Assembly (NCBI RefSeq): GCF_051020765.1
Contig: NC_134930.1
Coordinates: forward strand, 4,030,001-4,094,000
Reading direction: 5' to 3'
Length of the DNA stretch: 64,000 bases
DNA from: Lasioglossum baleicum
Lineage: Eukaryota > Arthropoda > Insecta > Hymenoptera > Halictidae
Positions within the stretch are counted from its first letter, which is position 1, and each line of letters starts with the position of its first letter. The notes under the pieces were generated by a model, which was not told the DNA's origin, made no database searches, and saw only the letters and a program-made list of their open reading frames with translations. Position numbers and translations under genes: made by a program. This document shows, in pieces, positions 38,639 through 49,806 of this stretch.

Positions 38639-41600
38639 ACCGGGTCCGAGGTCAACTTAATCCGAGCGTCTGGTATCAAATCTGACGTTCATCTAAAAAC
38701 TGACAGCGTCATACACGTCCATGGCGTGACAGAAGGAGAAATTGCGACCCTCGGTTATATCAATGCGGAGCTAGCAGATTCCATTAAAGTCACGCTACAC
38801 GTTCTGCCTGACAGTTTTCCAATTAATATAGATGGTATCTTAGGCTCCCCCTTCTTCAGAGAGGGAGCAGAGATATCATTTGCGAAGGAATGCGTAGAGT
38901 ATAAAAACCTACGTATTCCCTTTTCGAATCCTCGGGAATATTCCATCGAAAGCCGTACCGCCGCCTGCATAGCCGTCAACGTAAAGGGCCCAAGCGAAGG
39001 GTATGTGCGAAAAGTAGATGTAAAACCCGATGTGTTCTTAGGTGATTGTTTAGTCACCAACCGTAACGGAAAGGCATACCTGCGATGCTTTAACGCATCG
39101 TCCGAAGTGGCGTCCTTCTCCCTGCCTACGTTGGAGGTGGAAGAGATCGAGGTTCCCTTTTCGAATATTCAAGCCGAAGTCAATTCGGACGTATTCAATG
39201 CTCGTGCGTGCCGCGCGCACGAGACGATCGTTAACGATCAACTCGCGTCTTCTATCAATTCCGGTAGCCATCCCGATTCTTTAAATAATTCCGGTAACCA
39301 TCCCGACGATTCCGGTAGCCATCCCGATTCTTTAAATAATTCCGGTAACCATCCCGACGATTCCGGTAGCCATCCCGATTCTTTAAATAATTCCGGTAAC
39401 CATCCCGACGATTCCGGTAGCCATCCCGATTCTTTAAATAATTCCGGTAACCATCCCGACGATTCCGGTAGCCATCCCGATTTCCTAAGCAATTCCGGTA
39501 ACCATCCCGATCACTCATACTCGAAACCCCTTATGAAAGGCTTCGAATTCATACCCAAAAGGGTCCATTCCATTACCAAGTCCCGTAATGCTCGCGTTAA
39601 TGAGCTTATGGAAACTATTCCCATGGATCACCTCGATCACGACGAGATAGACCATGTCAAATCTTTATTGGAGGAGAATAATGATCTCTTCCACCTTCAA
39701 GGGGATCGTCTGGGGAAAACTAACGCTGTAACACATAAAATCCCCACGACGGACGACATCCCCGTACATACCAAGCAATACCGGTATCCGCCGATTCACA
39801 AAGAGGAGATCGACAAACAAATGTGTGAACTCTTACAAAATGATATAGTCGCACCCTCTAGTTCACCGTATAACTCCCCTTTGTGGATCGTACCGAAGAA
39901 AGCGGATGCCGAAGGAAATAAGAAATGGAGAATGGTAATTGACTATCGCGCTTTAAACGAGAAGTCAATAGCAGACGCTTATCCACTGCCCAGCATAAAC
40001 GAGATCTTAGATCAGCTGGGTAGTGCCAAATATTTTAGCGTATTTGATCTGGCAAGCGGGTTTCACCAAATAGGCATGGAAAAGGAGGACGCCGCAAAAA
40101 CCGCCTTCTCAACTCCGTTCGGACACTACCAGTATAATAGAATGCCGTTCGGATTGCGTAATGCGCCGGCTACGTTCCAGCGACTAATGGATACGATCCT
40201 AACCGGTCTCCAGGGTAACGAACTCTTCGTTTATCTTGACGATATAGTCATATACGCGCGTTCCCTAGAAGAACACAAAGCGAAATTTGATAAATTGGCT
40301 CGCCGATTGAGAGCCGCCAATTTGAAATTACAACCGTCTAAATGCGGGTTTTTGCACAGAGAGGTAGCTTACCTAGGACACCAGATTAGCGAGGATGGCG
40401 TACGGCCATGCCCTAAAAAAATTAACGCGGTCCAAAATTATCCTCGACCGAAAAACGCAAAGAACGTCCGCGAATTTTTAGGTCTAGCGGGCTATTACCG
40501 CAGATTCATAGATAGATTCGCTCATATTTCCAAACCCCTCACCCAACTCCTTACCAAGGATACGAAATTCGTGTGGGGGTCAAAGCAGGAGGAAGCCTTC
40601 GAGACTTTACGACAAGCATTGTGTACGGAGCCTGTCCTCCAGTACCCAGATTTTGGGAAACCATTCAACGTAACTTGCGACGCCTCAGGGTACGCGATCG
40701 GCGCTGTCCTAAGCCAAGGCGACGTGGGAAAGGATCGCCCTATCGCGTACGCGTCACGTATCCTTCACGGCGCTGAACTAAACTACTCCACAATAGAAAA
40801 GGAGTGTTTAGCCATAATATTCGCCGTCCAATATTTCCGCCCGTACATTTACGGCAGGAAATTCTTACTCATCACCGATCACAGACCGCTGGTGTGGATG
40901 ACATCCGTAAAGGATCCCACATCCCGGCTCCTCCGGTGGAGATTAAAATTGGCAGAGTTCGAATACCAGGTTATCTACAAACCTGGCAGAGCCAACTCTA
41001 ATGCGGATGCCCTATCCCGGAATCCGGTGGCATTGCCCATCTCATGGACCGATTCAGAGGAAACGACTCCGCCTAGGACGCCATTGTCAAGCCCGGGGAC
41101 TCCTCTTTTCGACGCACGCCGCAGGAAGAAAGATAGAGACGATTCAATTCTCATGCCCCCACCGAAGTCAATGCCCCCAAAAAGGAGAAGATCATCGGCA
41201 GCCTCGTCACCGGGACCATCGATGGGTACGCCATCGCATTCTGATGACCCCCGCGCAGCATCCCCGCCTCTTATTTCAATCGCCGATCAAGGATTACTAC
41301 GGGATCTGGGAGTCGAAGAAACTCTTTCCTTTTCTCCTATATTTCCGCCTTCCTTGACCGGACCAGATGTCTTCGATGAGCGAGAAGAGAGTATTCCCTC
41401 AGAAGAAGAAGAAGAAGAAGAAGAAGAAGAAGAAGAAGAAAGCAATCCTACACCACGTAGAAGAAGAATAATTCATACAAGAGACCGATTAATAATGAGA
41501 AAGGACAACTTAGTTTGCTTCATAACGATGGACGGACGGCCCATCGATCTCGGTGCCGTAGATCTCTATAGACAAGGCAAACTGGCCAAATCCCAAGACT

Positions 41601-43465
41601 TACTCCTACATAGAGCTAGGGTAACAGATCACGGTAAATACAAGTTAATCCAGATACCGATTAAACAATCGCCGCTTCATGAGGTATCTGCAGACGACCT
41701 CAAAGAATGTCTTAGAACGTTGATCGACGTTGTCAACGAGCTCGCGTTGGAATCCTTTTCAATCTCTAAAACATTCCGCGACCATTTGTCGAGAGAATAC
41801 GTGATCAATCTACTCACAGAAACATTCGAGGACACACCAGTCCAAATATTTCTCTGTTCGAACGAGGTCCAAATCCCCGCTGAGGATAGAAGGATGGAGA
41901 TCATCACGGAGAACCATGTATCAGCGTATGCCGGCCATAAAGGCATAACCAAGACATACAAAAGGATAAGAGAAAAATACTGGTGGAACAGCCTCAAAAA
42001 GGACGTAACCAACTACGTTAACAATTGCCTGAGTTGCCAGCGTAACAAGTTAACAAGAGTAAAAACTCGCCTACCAATGAAGTTAACGGATACGCCCGGC
42101 AGGGCGTTTGATAAGGTCTCGCTAGACATCGTGGGACCATTACCCACTACCGAAGATGGCAACACGTATGTAATGACGATGCAAGACCTTCTTACAAAAT
42201 ACTCCGTCGCAGTGCCGCTCAAATCTACCGACTCCGTCAGTACAGCAAACGCCTTCATCGACCACCTGATATGTCGCTTTGGAACGCCTAAGGCAATATT
42301 AACGGATCAAGGGACTAACTTCACAAGCTCCCTTATGAAGGCTATCGCAAAAAGATTCAGGATTACACGCCTCCAAACCACTGCTTTCCATCCACAAAGC
42401 AACGGATCCATTGAGAGATCGCATCATGTACTGACGGAATATTTGAAGCAGTACGTCAACAAAAATAACTGGGATAAATGGATAAACTTGGCAATGTTTA
42501 GCTACAATACCAGCGTACACGAGGGAACGGACTTCACCCCACACGAGTTGGTATTCGGTTCCCTGGCCCGTGTTCCTTCCTCTGATTCCCATCTCTACGC
42601 AGTAGAGAACGAGTCCTACGCAGGTTACCTCTTTGACCTACAAAGAAAGATAAGCGAGACACAATCCCGCGCGCGCGATAATTTAGTAGCGGCAAAGCAG
42701 AAATCAAAGACTTATTATGATAGGAAGATTAACCCCGTGCAGTTCACGGTAGGCGAACAGGTATACTTGTTAAAAGAACCTCGTAAAGGAAAATTCGACG
42801 CGCAATATACTGGACCGCATGAGATAATAGAAATGCTTGATACGAACAATGTCAAATTACGAATAGGAAACCATTTCAAAATTGTCCATGCAAATAAGAT
42901 TAAACGTCTTCCAGGTAGCCCGAGACAGGACACGCGTCAGCGAAATATTGTAACTGCAAATTTAATCTCTGATCCTTCTAAGAAAGACGATAGCGAGCCA
43001 AGGGTCCAACCAGAGGAGTCAGTTTACGAGACTCTTCACTCCTCATCCGATCAAGCTCCGAGTCACATTGCGGATCCCATAGCTATCCACGACAGAAAGA
43101 TGTGCGGACCGATGGGAGGAAGACGGCCGACCGTGCTGAAAGCTCACCGATACATGAGACGATACAACAACACTATCTGTTACAATGGGATAGTTCGAGT
43201 GGCTTGCAACGGCAAGTTGCTGTGCCGCAACTGCAGCCAATACACCCGAATTGTTAGAGTGGAACGATGGGAGCATCAGCGGATGTATAACATCCCAAAT
43301 AGATGCGAGTATTGCGGAATAAGGCTATGCACCGAAACGCCAGTATTGGAGTGCATCCCTTGCGGACAGATTCTATCGGCAAGATGGATCGCACAACGGG
43401 ACGACCCTGACTGGATATCCGATAGTTCCAGTGATGACACCGATTCAGACGATGGTGACATTTAA
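38639..43465 (+). CDS. pol: B2 Pol: PR, RT, RNase H, integrase and Cys-rich C terminus
   Basis: Reached by -1 shift from gag, with the frame open from 38375; residue numbers count from 38633. Protease DTGSE at the start, then five SGNHPDDSGSHPD-type repeats (39259-39520). RT has YLDD at 534-537 (40232-40243), followed by RNase H (TCDASG) and integrase with an HHCC site (HVSAYAGH, CLSCQ) and catalytic D1165, D1225 and E1261 (D,D-35-E). A Glu-rich stretch near 41400-41440 is a run of GAA codons. After the integrase tail (GPHEI) the frame runs without a stop into the Cys-rich accessory domain from 43100. RT and integrase resemble A1 closely. Confidence 0.94.
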   Translation, partial: TGSEVNLIRASGIKSDVHLKTDSVIHVHGVTEGEIATLGYINAELADSIKVTLHVLPDSFPINIDGILGSPFFREGAEISFAKECVEYKNLRIPFSNPREYSIESRTAACIAVNVKGPSEGYVRKVDVKPDVFLGDCLVTNRNGKAYLRCFNASSEVASFSLPTLEVEEIEVPFSNIQAEVNSDVFNARACRAHETIVNDQLASSINSGSHPDSLNNSGNHPDDSGSHPDSLNNSGNHPDDSGSHPDSLNNSGNHPDDSGSHPDSLNNSGNHPDDSGSHPDFLSNSGNHPDHSYSKPLMKGFEFIPKRVHSITKSRNARVNELMETIPMDHLDHDEIDHVKSLLEENNDLFHLQGDRLGKTNAVTHKIPTTDDIPVHTKQYRYPPIHKEEIDKQMCELLQNDIVAPSSSPYNSPLWIVPKKADAEGNKKWRMVIDYRALNEKSIADAYPLPSINEILDQLGSAKYFSVFDLASGFHQIGMEKEDAAKTAFSTPFGHYQYNRMPFGLRNAPATFQRLMDTILTGLQGNELFVYLDDIVIYARSLEEHKAKFDKLARRLRAANLKLQPSKCGFLHREVAYLGHQISEDGVRPCPKKINAVQNYPRPKNAKNVREFLGLAGYYRRFIDRFAHISKPLTQLLTKDTKFVWGSKQEEAFETLRQALCTEPVLQYPDFGKPFNVTCDASGYAIGAVLSQGDVGKDRPIAYASRILHGAELNYSTIEKECLAIIFAVQYFRPYIYGRKFLLITDHRPLVWMTSVKDPTSRLLRWRLKLAEFEYQVIYKPGRANSNADALSRNPVALPISWTDSEETTPPRTPLSSPGTPLFDARRRKKDRDDSILMPPPKSMPPKRRRSSAASSPGPSMGTPSHSDDPRAASPPLISIADQGLLRDLGVEETLSFSPIFPPSLTGPDVFDEREESIPSEEEEEEEEEEEEESNPTPRRRRIIHTRDRLIMRKDNLVCFITMDGRPIDLGAVDLYRQGKLAKSQDLLLHRARVTDHGKYKLIQIPIKQSPLHEVSADDLKECLRTLIDVVNELALESFSISKTFRDHLSREYVINLLTETFEDTPVQIFLCSNEVQIPAEDRRMEIITENHVSAYAGHKGITKTYKRIREKYWWNSLKKDVTNYVNNCLSCQRNKLTRVKTRLPMKLTDTPGRAFDKVSLDIVGPLPTTEDGNTYVMTMQDLLTKYSVAVPLKSTDSVSTANAFIDHLICRFGTPKAILTDQGTNFTSSLMKAIAKRFRITRLQTTAFHPQSNGSIERSHHVLTEYLKQYVNKNNWDKWINLAMFSYNTSVHEGTDFTPHELVFGSLARVPSSDSHLYAVENESYAGYLFDLQRKISETQSRARDNLVAAKQKSKTYYDRKINPVQFTVGEQVYLLKEPRKGKFDAQYTGPHEIIEMLDTNNVKLRIGNHFKIVHANKIKRLPGSPRQDTRQRNIVTANLISDPSKKDDSEPRVQPEESVYETLHSSSDQAPSHIADPIAIHDRKMCGPMGGRRPTVLKAHRYMRRYNNTICYNGIVRVACNGKLLCRNCSQYTRIVRVERWEHQRMYNIPNRCEYCGIRLCTETPVLECIPCGQILSARWIAQRDDPDWISDSSSDDTDSDDGDI
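39259..39520 (+). repeat. Acidic tandem repeats in B2
   Basis: Five units of about 51 bp encoding SLNNSGNHPDDSGSHPD, between protease and RT. B1 has a shorter version. Confidence 0.88.
43100..43465 (+). CDS. Cys-rich accessory domain at the end of B2 Pol
   Basis: An internal ATG (43100, AAAG before it) opens 121 codons in the pol frame that align without gaps to the A3 accessory protein, with all eight Cys at the same residue numbers. The tail (DDPDWISDSSSDDTDSDD) is acidic like that of A3. It could act as a Pol domain or be made separately from this ATG; GACAG six bases before the ATG could be a splice acceptor. The conserved Met-Cys-Gly start favours separate translation. Confidence 0.65.
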   Translation: MCGPMGGRRPTVLKAHRYMRRYNNTICYNGIVRVACNGKLLCRNCSQYTRIVRVERWEHQRMYNIPNRCEYCGIRLCTETPVLECIPCGQILSARWIAQRDDPDWISDSSSDDTDSDDGDI

Positions 43466-43652
43466 GCGGAAGCCAGTGATAGTGCCAGTGTCGGAGAATT
43501 CCGAACCCGTCCTCCCTTGACGAAACGAACGTTAATTTGCGATTCCCTTGACCCAGCGTTGCGAGACAGGGATGACATTTCAGTGCATCCTGTCTACCGC
43601 CACCCAGAGGCAGAGATTCCACTGCGTGAAATCTCTTCTCTAAGGGGGGAGG
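43466..43652 (+). other. Envelope-tail remnant 3' of B2 pol
   Basis: After the stop, 43479-43652 is almost identical to the last part of the B1 envelope ORF (region coding DSASVGEFRTRPP to SLRGEV) but is untranslated in this frame. It shows that B1 and B2 share both ends and differ only in the centre. The purine tract is at 43642-43652. Confidence 0.85.
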
Positions 43653-45431
43653 TGTGACGTCGGTCGCACCTCCGACGTTAGCTTTAAGACTACATGTAAA
43701 ATTAGATACATAAGAGCGAGCGTTCCCCTTTAAAGATTCCAAAACTCCTAAAAATCCTTCATAACAATGAATCCTTAACACCACGTACATCTGATTGAAA
43801 TCCATCAACATAACCTAAAATCCAAAATCTGTCAAAATCCTAAAATAGCCAAAAATGGCCCAAACTCGAAGATTGAAATATCATTGGACTCGTGAGCGAA
43901 AATCATGAAACTAACCTAAAAATTTGTAGGTTAGGTTCTCAATTCGCGTTTGTTTAGACTTTACCAAAATTTCGATTTTTGGTAATTTTCAAAAGTACTT
44001 AGAATATTTTCAAACATATGATCGGTCGACAAATGATGTCAACTAATCATATGACATATAAAATTTACATCGAAACGCCTTGCAAGAGCAAGCGCTCGAA
44101 AATATTCTAAGTCCCAATTTATTTAAATAAATAAATAGGTACGCCAATGGTTACCACTTAATTTTCGAGTCCTGCACCACTGGGAACGAAAACTGCTGAC
44201 TCTAGTGCGGCGGCCATCGCGCTGTTTACGACGAAGACCGGCACAAAGAGGACACGGTCCCCTTTTGCGAAGTCAGCATTTTTCGAACGAACGTTATTCG
44301 TCGACGAACGTTCGATTTTCCCCAGTCCTCTCCGAGGACCCGAGTGGGTCAGTCGAGTTTTCGTCAATCTTCCAAGTCCAGACTATTTAGACATAGTCTT
44401 TCCAAATCCAGATTGTTTAGACACAATCTTTCCAAATCCATACTGTTTAGACACAGTCCCTAATACCATTCAGTAATATCGTATTCTTATTCGTTTAATT
44501 CAAATATTACTTCGTTAATTCAATTAAACATTTTTATTGCGTTTCATATTTCGTACTTAGTACGTATTTCGATTTCGTTAATAATAAGCATCTTTACCTT
44601 TGTATTCTTTTACGTTTATAATATACTTTGTTTTACCAGAGTCAATCTAAATCCCAATTATTATTTCCTTGCTCCTAACTTCGTAGTTTGAAGTGACACG
44701 TTGTTAGTTAGAGATAGAGTTCTCACTGGAAAGTTCGCGAATAGTATTCCTTATTCAATTTCCTGTTACGTGTTCGCGTACGTGCGTGATAGTGATAGAC
44801 TTGCTCGCATAGCAAGCTCCGCAGCATCCACGTCCGTTTTCTTGAATCAAAGTATATTCGCGAGATAAATTCACGGGATCGCACAGCGTCCACGCCCGTT
44901 TTCGCTAGTTAAAATATCGTCAATCACGCGGACGATATTCGTGAGTTAGATTCACGGTATCGTACAGCGTCCACGCCCGTTTCCTCAACGAGCGCATCCG
45001 TCTACAATACCGTAGCAGCCAGCTGTCAATCATTGGAGGTCGTTCCTGTCAAATATTGACGTGACAGAGTTTGGCGCAGTCGTCAATCCTTGAAGGTCGT
45101 TTCCAGCCATTTGGATCAACCCCTGTCAAGCAGAGCGGACCGTATTCAAGGCCATCAGCGCAACCGTAGCTGTTCATCCGTTGCGAATTCATGTCTCGTG
45201 TCAATCGACAAACAAGCGAAGCGTAAAAGTAAGTGGAACATATTACCGCGTATGTTTCAGGGTCGCGTGCATCATCCATCTGTGTAAGACTGCATGCAGG
45301 TGTCGGCATCGGGTCCTAGTCTGTTGATAAAAAGACCAACACTTTTATTAAATGTCAGTCAGTGGAAGAGTAGAGTAGCCGGGCCGCGGTATTCTCTTCT
45401 CTTGCTCTTATAGCCCCGCCAGGACGTGACA
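43653..45431 (+). repeat. LTR-B, 3' LTR of B2
   Basis: 1,779 bp. Covarying hairpins at 44380-44459 and relic PBS at 45072-45082. Target duplication CGTA follows (45432-45435). Confidence 0.95.
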
Positions 45432-45435
45432 CGTA

Positions 45436-46061
45436 TATTGCGCATCGAATTTGCCCTTGCAGGGTTCTTTGAGTAGGAATACCTGTTCTATATCTTCCGG
45501 TGGTCGAAGGAGATTTTGCCGATGCTGGGCTTCGAATTTCGCTCGCTTATTCCCATAGGGGTATCCTTTATCGCGAGGGTACTCGGATTTATATTTCTTT
45601 CTTCCTGACGCGTATTTCGCTGTAGCGCAGAGATTAATTTTATCGTATTTGTTTCGCTTCGCATGGCAACGTGCAGATGGAAGTTGAAAGGAATCGAGTT
45701 TCTGTGGATCATCAAAGATATGATTTCGAAGTAAGTTATGAAGTTCTTTTACTTTGGAGACTTTGATATCCTTCTCTGGTTTAGAACTGTCACTGGATTT
45801 ATCGTGCAGTATAGAACAGACCTGCTTACATATGGGTCTTGAAGATCTTTGATTGTCGTAGGAATGGAGTTGGTCTTGGAATTGATCGGGCTGGTTACCG
45901 GAGTTAGAATAAGGATCGGGCTGGTTACCGGAGTTAGAATAAGAATCGGGCTGGTTACCGGAGTTAGTATGAGAATCGGGCTGGTTACCGGAGTTAGTAT
46001 GAGAATCGGGCTGGTTACCGGAGTTAGTATAATGATCGGGCTGGTTACCGGAGTTAGTATA
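45436..46061 (-). pseudogene. A2 linker and start of integrase tail
   Basis: Encodes part of the NSGNQPD repeats, then a linker (DQFQDQLHSYDNQ to PPEDIEQ) and, in frame, the sequence VFLLKEPCKGKFDAQY of the A1 integrase tail. The joint lies at GAACAGGTATTC (complement near 45483-45488). It is bounded by B2 on the left and the solo LTR-B on the right. The same fused arrangement is unbroken in A4. Confidence 0.85.
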
Positions 46062-47840
46062 TGTCACGTCCTGGCGGGGCTATAAGAGCAAGAGAAGAGA
46101 ATACCGCGGCCCGGCTACTCTACTCTTCCACTGACTGACATTTAATAAAAGTGTTGGTCTTTTTATCAACAGACTAGGACCCGATGCCGACACCTGCATG
46201 CAGTCTTACACAGATGGATGATGCACGCGACCCTGAAACATACGCGGTAATATGTTCCACTTACTTTTACGCTTCGCTTGTTTGTCGATTGACACGAGAC
46301 ATGAATTCGCAACGGATGAACAGCTACGGTTGCGCTGATGGCCTTGAATACGGTCCGCTCTGCTTGACAGGGGTTGATCCAAATGGCTGGAAACGACCTT
46401 CAAGGATTGGCGACTGCGCCAAACTCTGTCACGTCAATATTTGACAGGAACGACCTCCAATGATTGACAGCTGGCTGCTACGGTATTGTAGACGGATGCG
46501 CTCGTTGAGGAAACGGGCGTGGACGCTGTACGATACCGTGAATCTAACTCACGAATATCGTCCGCGTGATTGACGATATTTTAACTAGCGAAAACGGGCG
46601 TGGACGCTGTGCGATCCCGTGAATTTATCTCGCGAATATACTTTGATTCAAGAAAACGGACGTGGATGCTGCGGAGCTTGCTATGCGAGCAAGTCTATCA
46701 CTATCACGCACGTACGCGAACACGTAACAGGAAATTGAATAAGGAATACTATTCGCGAACTTTCCAGTGAGAACTCTATCTCTAACTAACAACGTGTCAC
46801 TTCAAACTACGAAGTTAGGAGCAAGGAAATAATAATTGGGATTTAGATTGACTCTGGTAAAACAAAGTATATTATAAACGTAAAAGAATACAAAGGTAAA
46901 GATGCTTATTATTAACGAAATCGAAATACGTACTAAGTACGAAATATGAAACGCAATAAAAATGTTTAATTGAATAAACGAAGTAATATTTGAATTAAAC
47001 GAATAAGAATACGATATTACTGAATGGTATTAGGGACTGTGTCTAAACAGTATGGATTTGGAAAGATTGTGTCTAAACAATCTGGATTTGGAAAGACTAT
47101 GTCTAAATAGTCTGGACTTGGAAGATTGACGAAAACTCGACTGACCCACTCGGGTCCTCGGAGAGGACTGCGGAAAATCGAACGTTCGTCGACGAATAAC
47201 GTTCGTTCGAAAAATGCTGACTTCGCAAAAGGGGACCGTGTCCTCTTTGTGCCGGTCTTCGTCGTAAACAGCGCGATGGCCGCCGCACTAGAGTCAGCAG
47301 TTTTCGTTCCCAGTGGTGCAGGACTCGAAAATTAAGTGGTAACCATTGGCGTACCTATTTATTTATTTAAATAAATTGGGACTTAGAATATTTTCGAGCG
47401 CTTGCTCTTGCAAGGCGTTTCGATGTAAATTTTATATGTCATATGATTAGTTGACATCATTTGTCGACCGATCATATGTTTGAAAATATTCTAAGTACTT
47501 TTGAAAATTACCAAAAATCGAAATTTTGGTAAAGTCTAAACAAACGCGAATTGAGAACATAACCTACAAATTTTTAGGTTAGTTTCATGATTTTCGCTCA
47601 CGAGTCCAATGATATTTCAATCTTCGAGTTTGGGCCATTTTTGGCTATTTTAGGATTTTGACAGATTTTGGATTTTAGGTTATGTTGATGGATTTCGATC
47701 AGATGTACGTGGTGTTAAGGATTCATTGTTATGAAGGATTTTTAGGAGTTTTGGAATCTTTAAAGGGGAACGCTCGCTCTTATGTATCTAATTTTACATG
47801 TAGTCTTAAAGCTAACGTCGGAGGTGCGACCGACGTCACA
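46062..47840 (-). mobile_element. Solo LTR-B
   Basis: A complete 1,779-bp LTR-B on the minus strand without a body, flanked by TATA (46058-46061 and 47841-47844). It results from LTR-LTR recombination after insertion in the repeat region of A2. It carries the TTATGTT variant of B1. Confidence 0.95.
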
Positions 47841-47844
47841 TATA

Positions 47845-48957
47845 AGAATCGGGCTGGTTACCGGAGTTAGTAATGTCGGGATGGTTACCGAATGCGTCGG
47901 GATGATACCCGGAAGTAGAATGGTCGGGATGGTTACCGAATACGTCGGGATGGTTCCCGGAATTAGAAAGGTCGGGATGGTTACCGAATACGTCGGGATG
48001 GTTCCCGGAATTAGAAAGGTCGGGATGGTTACCGAATACGTCGGGATGGTACCCGGAATTAGAAAGGTCGGAAGAGTACGACTCGATTTCTTCCATCTCC
48101 AATGGGGGCAATCGAAATGAAACTCTTTCCGACGAGGTGTTAAAACACCGGAGGCTCGCTTTGCCTTTACGATTGGTGACGACGCAGTCACCCAGGAATA
48201 CATCCGGCGCTACATTAACACGGCGGATATATCCCTGTTTGGGTCCTTCGACGTCGACCGCTATGCACGCAACGGTACGAGGTTCGAGGACGAATTCTTC
48301 GGATTTCGGAGGAGTCTTTGTTCGGACTCGATCCTCACGCTCCACGATCCGACTTCTCGCAGTGTACTCCGATATCTCTCGAGTCTCCTTCGATTCCGGC
48401 CGGCTTTTCACGGCGTTTTTCTCTAGGGAGTACTCGATTGAATCCCGAGGAGGCATTGAAATAACCTCCGTCACCGGGGCTCTGCAAGGTCTGACCGCGG
48501 GTGCACGAGGATTTGAGGAAGACACTCGAACGTTCCTTGCCGAATGTTCCTCACGCTTGGCGGCTAGAGTTTTAACGAGATCGTTGGTCATAGACGAAGG
48601 CATTGAAATAACCTCTGCTGCCAATTTATCGCGAGGCTCAGCCGTGGGCGCGCAAGGGTTCGAGAAGGGAACCCGAATGTTTCCTATCGTAATGTATTCA
48701 TTCGCAAAGGAGATCTCGGCTCCTGTTCTGAAGAAGGGAGAACCGAGGATTCCGTCGATGTTAATTGGGAAGTTTTCTTCCAAGACATGAAATTCGATAG
48801 GGTTTTGACCCTGTAAGTGTATTTTAATTTGACCGAGAGTTGGAATGGATCCCTCGGTTATTCCTTGGACTTCTATAGTGTTCGTATGATCTATAGGTAG
48901 ATTTGGTTCTAGACTTGACGCACGAATTAAATTGATCACCGAACCCGTGTCCAACAA
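47845..48957 (-). pseudogene. A2 protease region (3' cut by solo LTR-B)
   Basis: Protease, following Pol sequence and first repeats. The active-site motif reads DTGSV instead of DTGSE; the catalytic Asp-Thr-Gly is intact. It continues at 45436-46061 beyond the solo LTR. Confidence 0.85.
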
Positions 48958-49028
48958 AAATTCACACTTCTTTTGTAATTGAGGGGCGGAGATTTTTACG
49001 CGCGGAATTGGTGAGTCTGCAGCAAGAT

Positions 49029-49806
49029 TTACTGCTGAGACGAATCGTCGGACTGGTCGTTCGTCCGGATAGTCGTTTGGGTGCGGGCTGTAGTTTGGGT
49101 TGAAGATGCGGCCTCCCGCCTGGGGTTGGCTTCGGTCGGGAGGCCGGACTCGTTTCCCGACCTCCTATTATTATTAAAAGCGCGCTTACGGCACTCGTGA
49201 ATATCGTGCCCGGGGACTTTGCAGTAGTTGCAAAATTTGTTAGGGCTTGAGGGGCGATCTGTGCGACCATCGCGGTACGTGTTTTGGTCGCGAGGATTGT
49301 TTTCCCATCGCCGTTGCGGCGTCGGGGAGCGATAAGAGTCCCGGTTTAAGTTTCTCGAGGACTGCTGAGACGAGTCCGGTCTGTTATCGCGGCGTTCTTG
49401 AGTTCGCTCTGGAATGTCACGAGCGGACTCGTACGTGGAACGCGGGCGATACGGCCGGTTATCAGAGAAGCTGACTCGTTTTTCTTCGCGGATCAATTCT
49501 CGTCGACGAGTCTGGTCTGACTCATACTGCCTGTAAGCAGAGATGGCTGCTTCGAAAACAGTGGCAGGATTTCGCGAAGGGCAATGAAGCACTTCGGCAC
49601 GCAGCTGAGGAAGGAGACCTCGTAGAAAACAATCTACTACGAAGCGATCTAGTTCTTCGTAATCAAGGCCAATATCTGTGGCATCTTGAATCGCGGTTCG
49701 AAGGTCTTTAACGCGATTGATGAAGTCTAGGATGTGCTCGTTTGGAGCTTGGAGTACACTCGCGAGATCGCCACGGTACTGGTCAACGAATTTGTATGGG
49801 CCCAGT
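49029..49806 (-). pseudogene. gag: A2 gag, 3' part
   Basis: C-terminal part of A-type Gag with the CCHC knuckle, cut from its N-terminal part by the solo LTR-A. The frameshift heptamer complement is at 49152-49158. Confidence 0.88.

Larger units (their letters stand above)
20589..45431 (+). mobile_element. Element B2: gypsy element with full pol and accessory domain
   Basis: Plus-strand insertion in A2, flanked by CGTA. 5' LTR 20589-21655 plus 35972-36683 (split by A3), leader 36684-37169, gag 37170-38477, pol 38639-43465 reached by -1 shift at 38369, 3' LTR 43653-45431. Without A3 it is about 10.5 kb. All frames are open and both LTRs are 1,779 bp with very few differences (for example CGTTTATT at about 21451 against CGTTAATT at about 44514), so it is young. 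Confidence 0.93.

Noticed and set aside
45040..45310. 65- and 86-codon overlapping ORFs in LTR-B present in each copy
   Set aside because: They overlap each other on opposite strands and the relic PBS and donor region; they recur only because the LTR recurs and the copies are too alike to show coding constraint.
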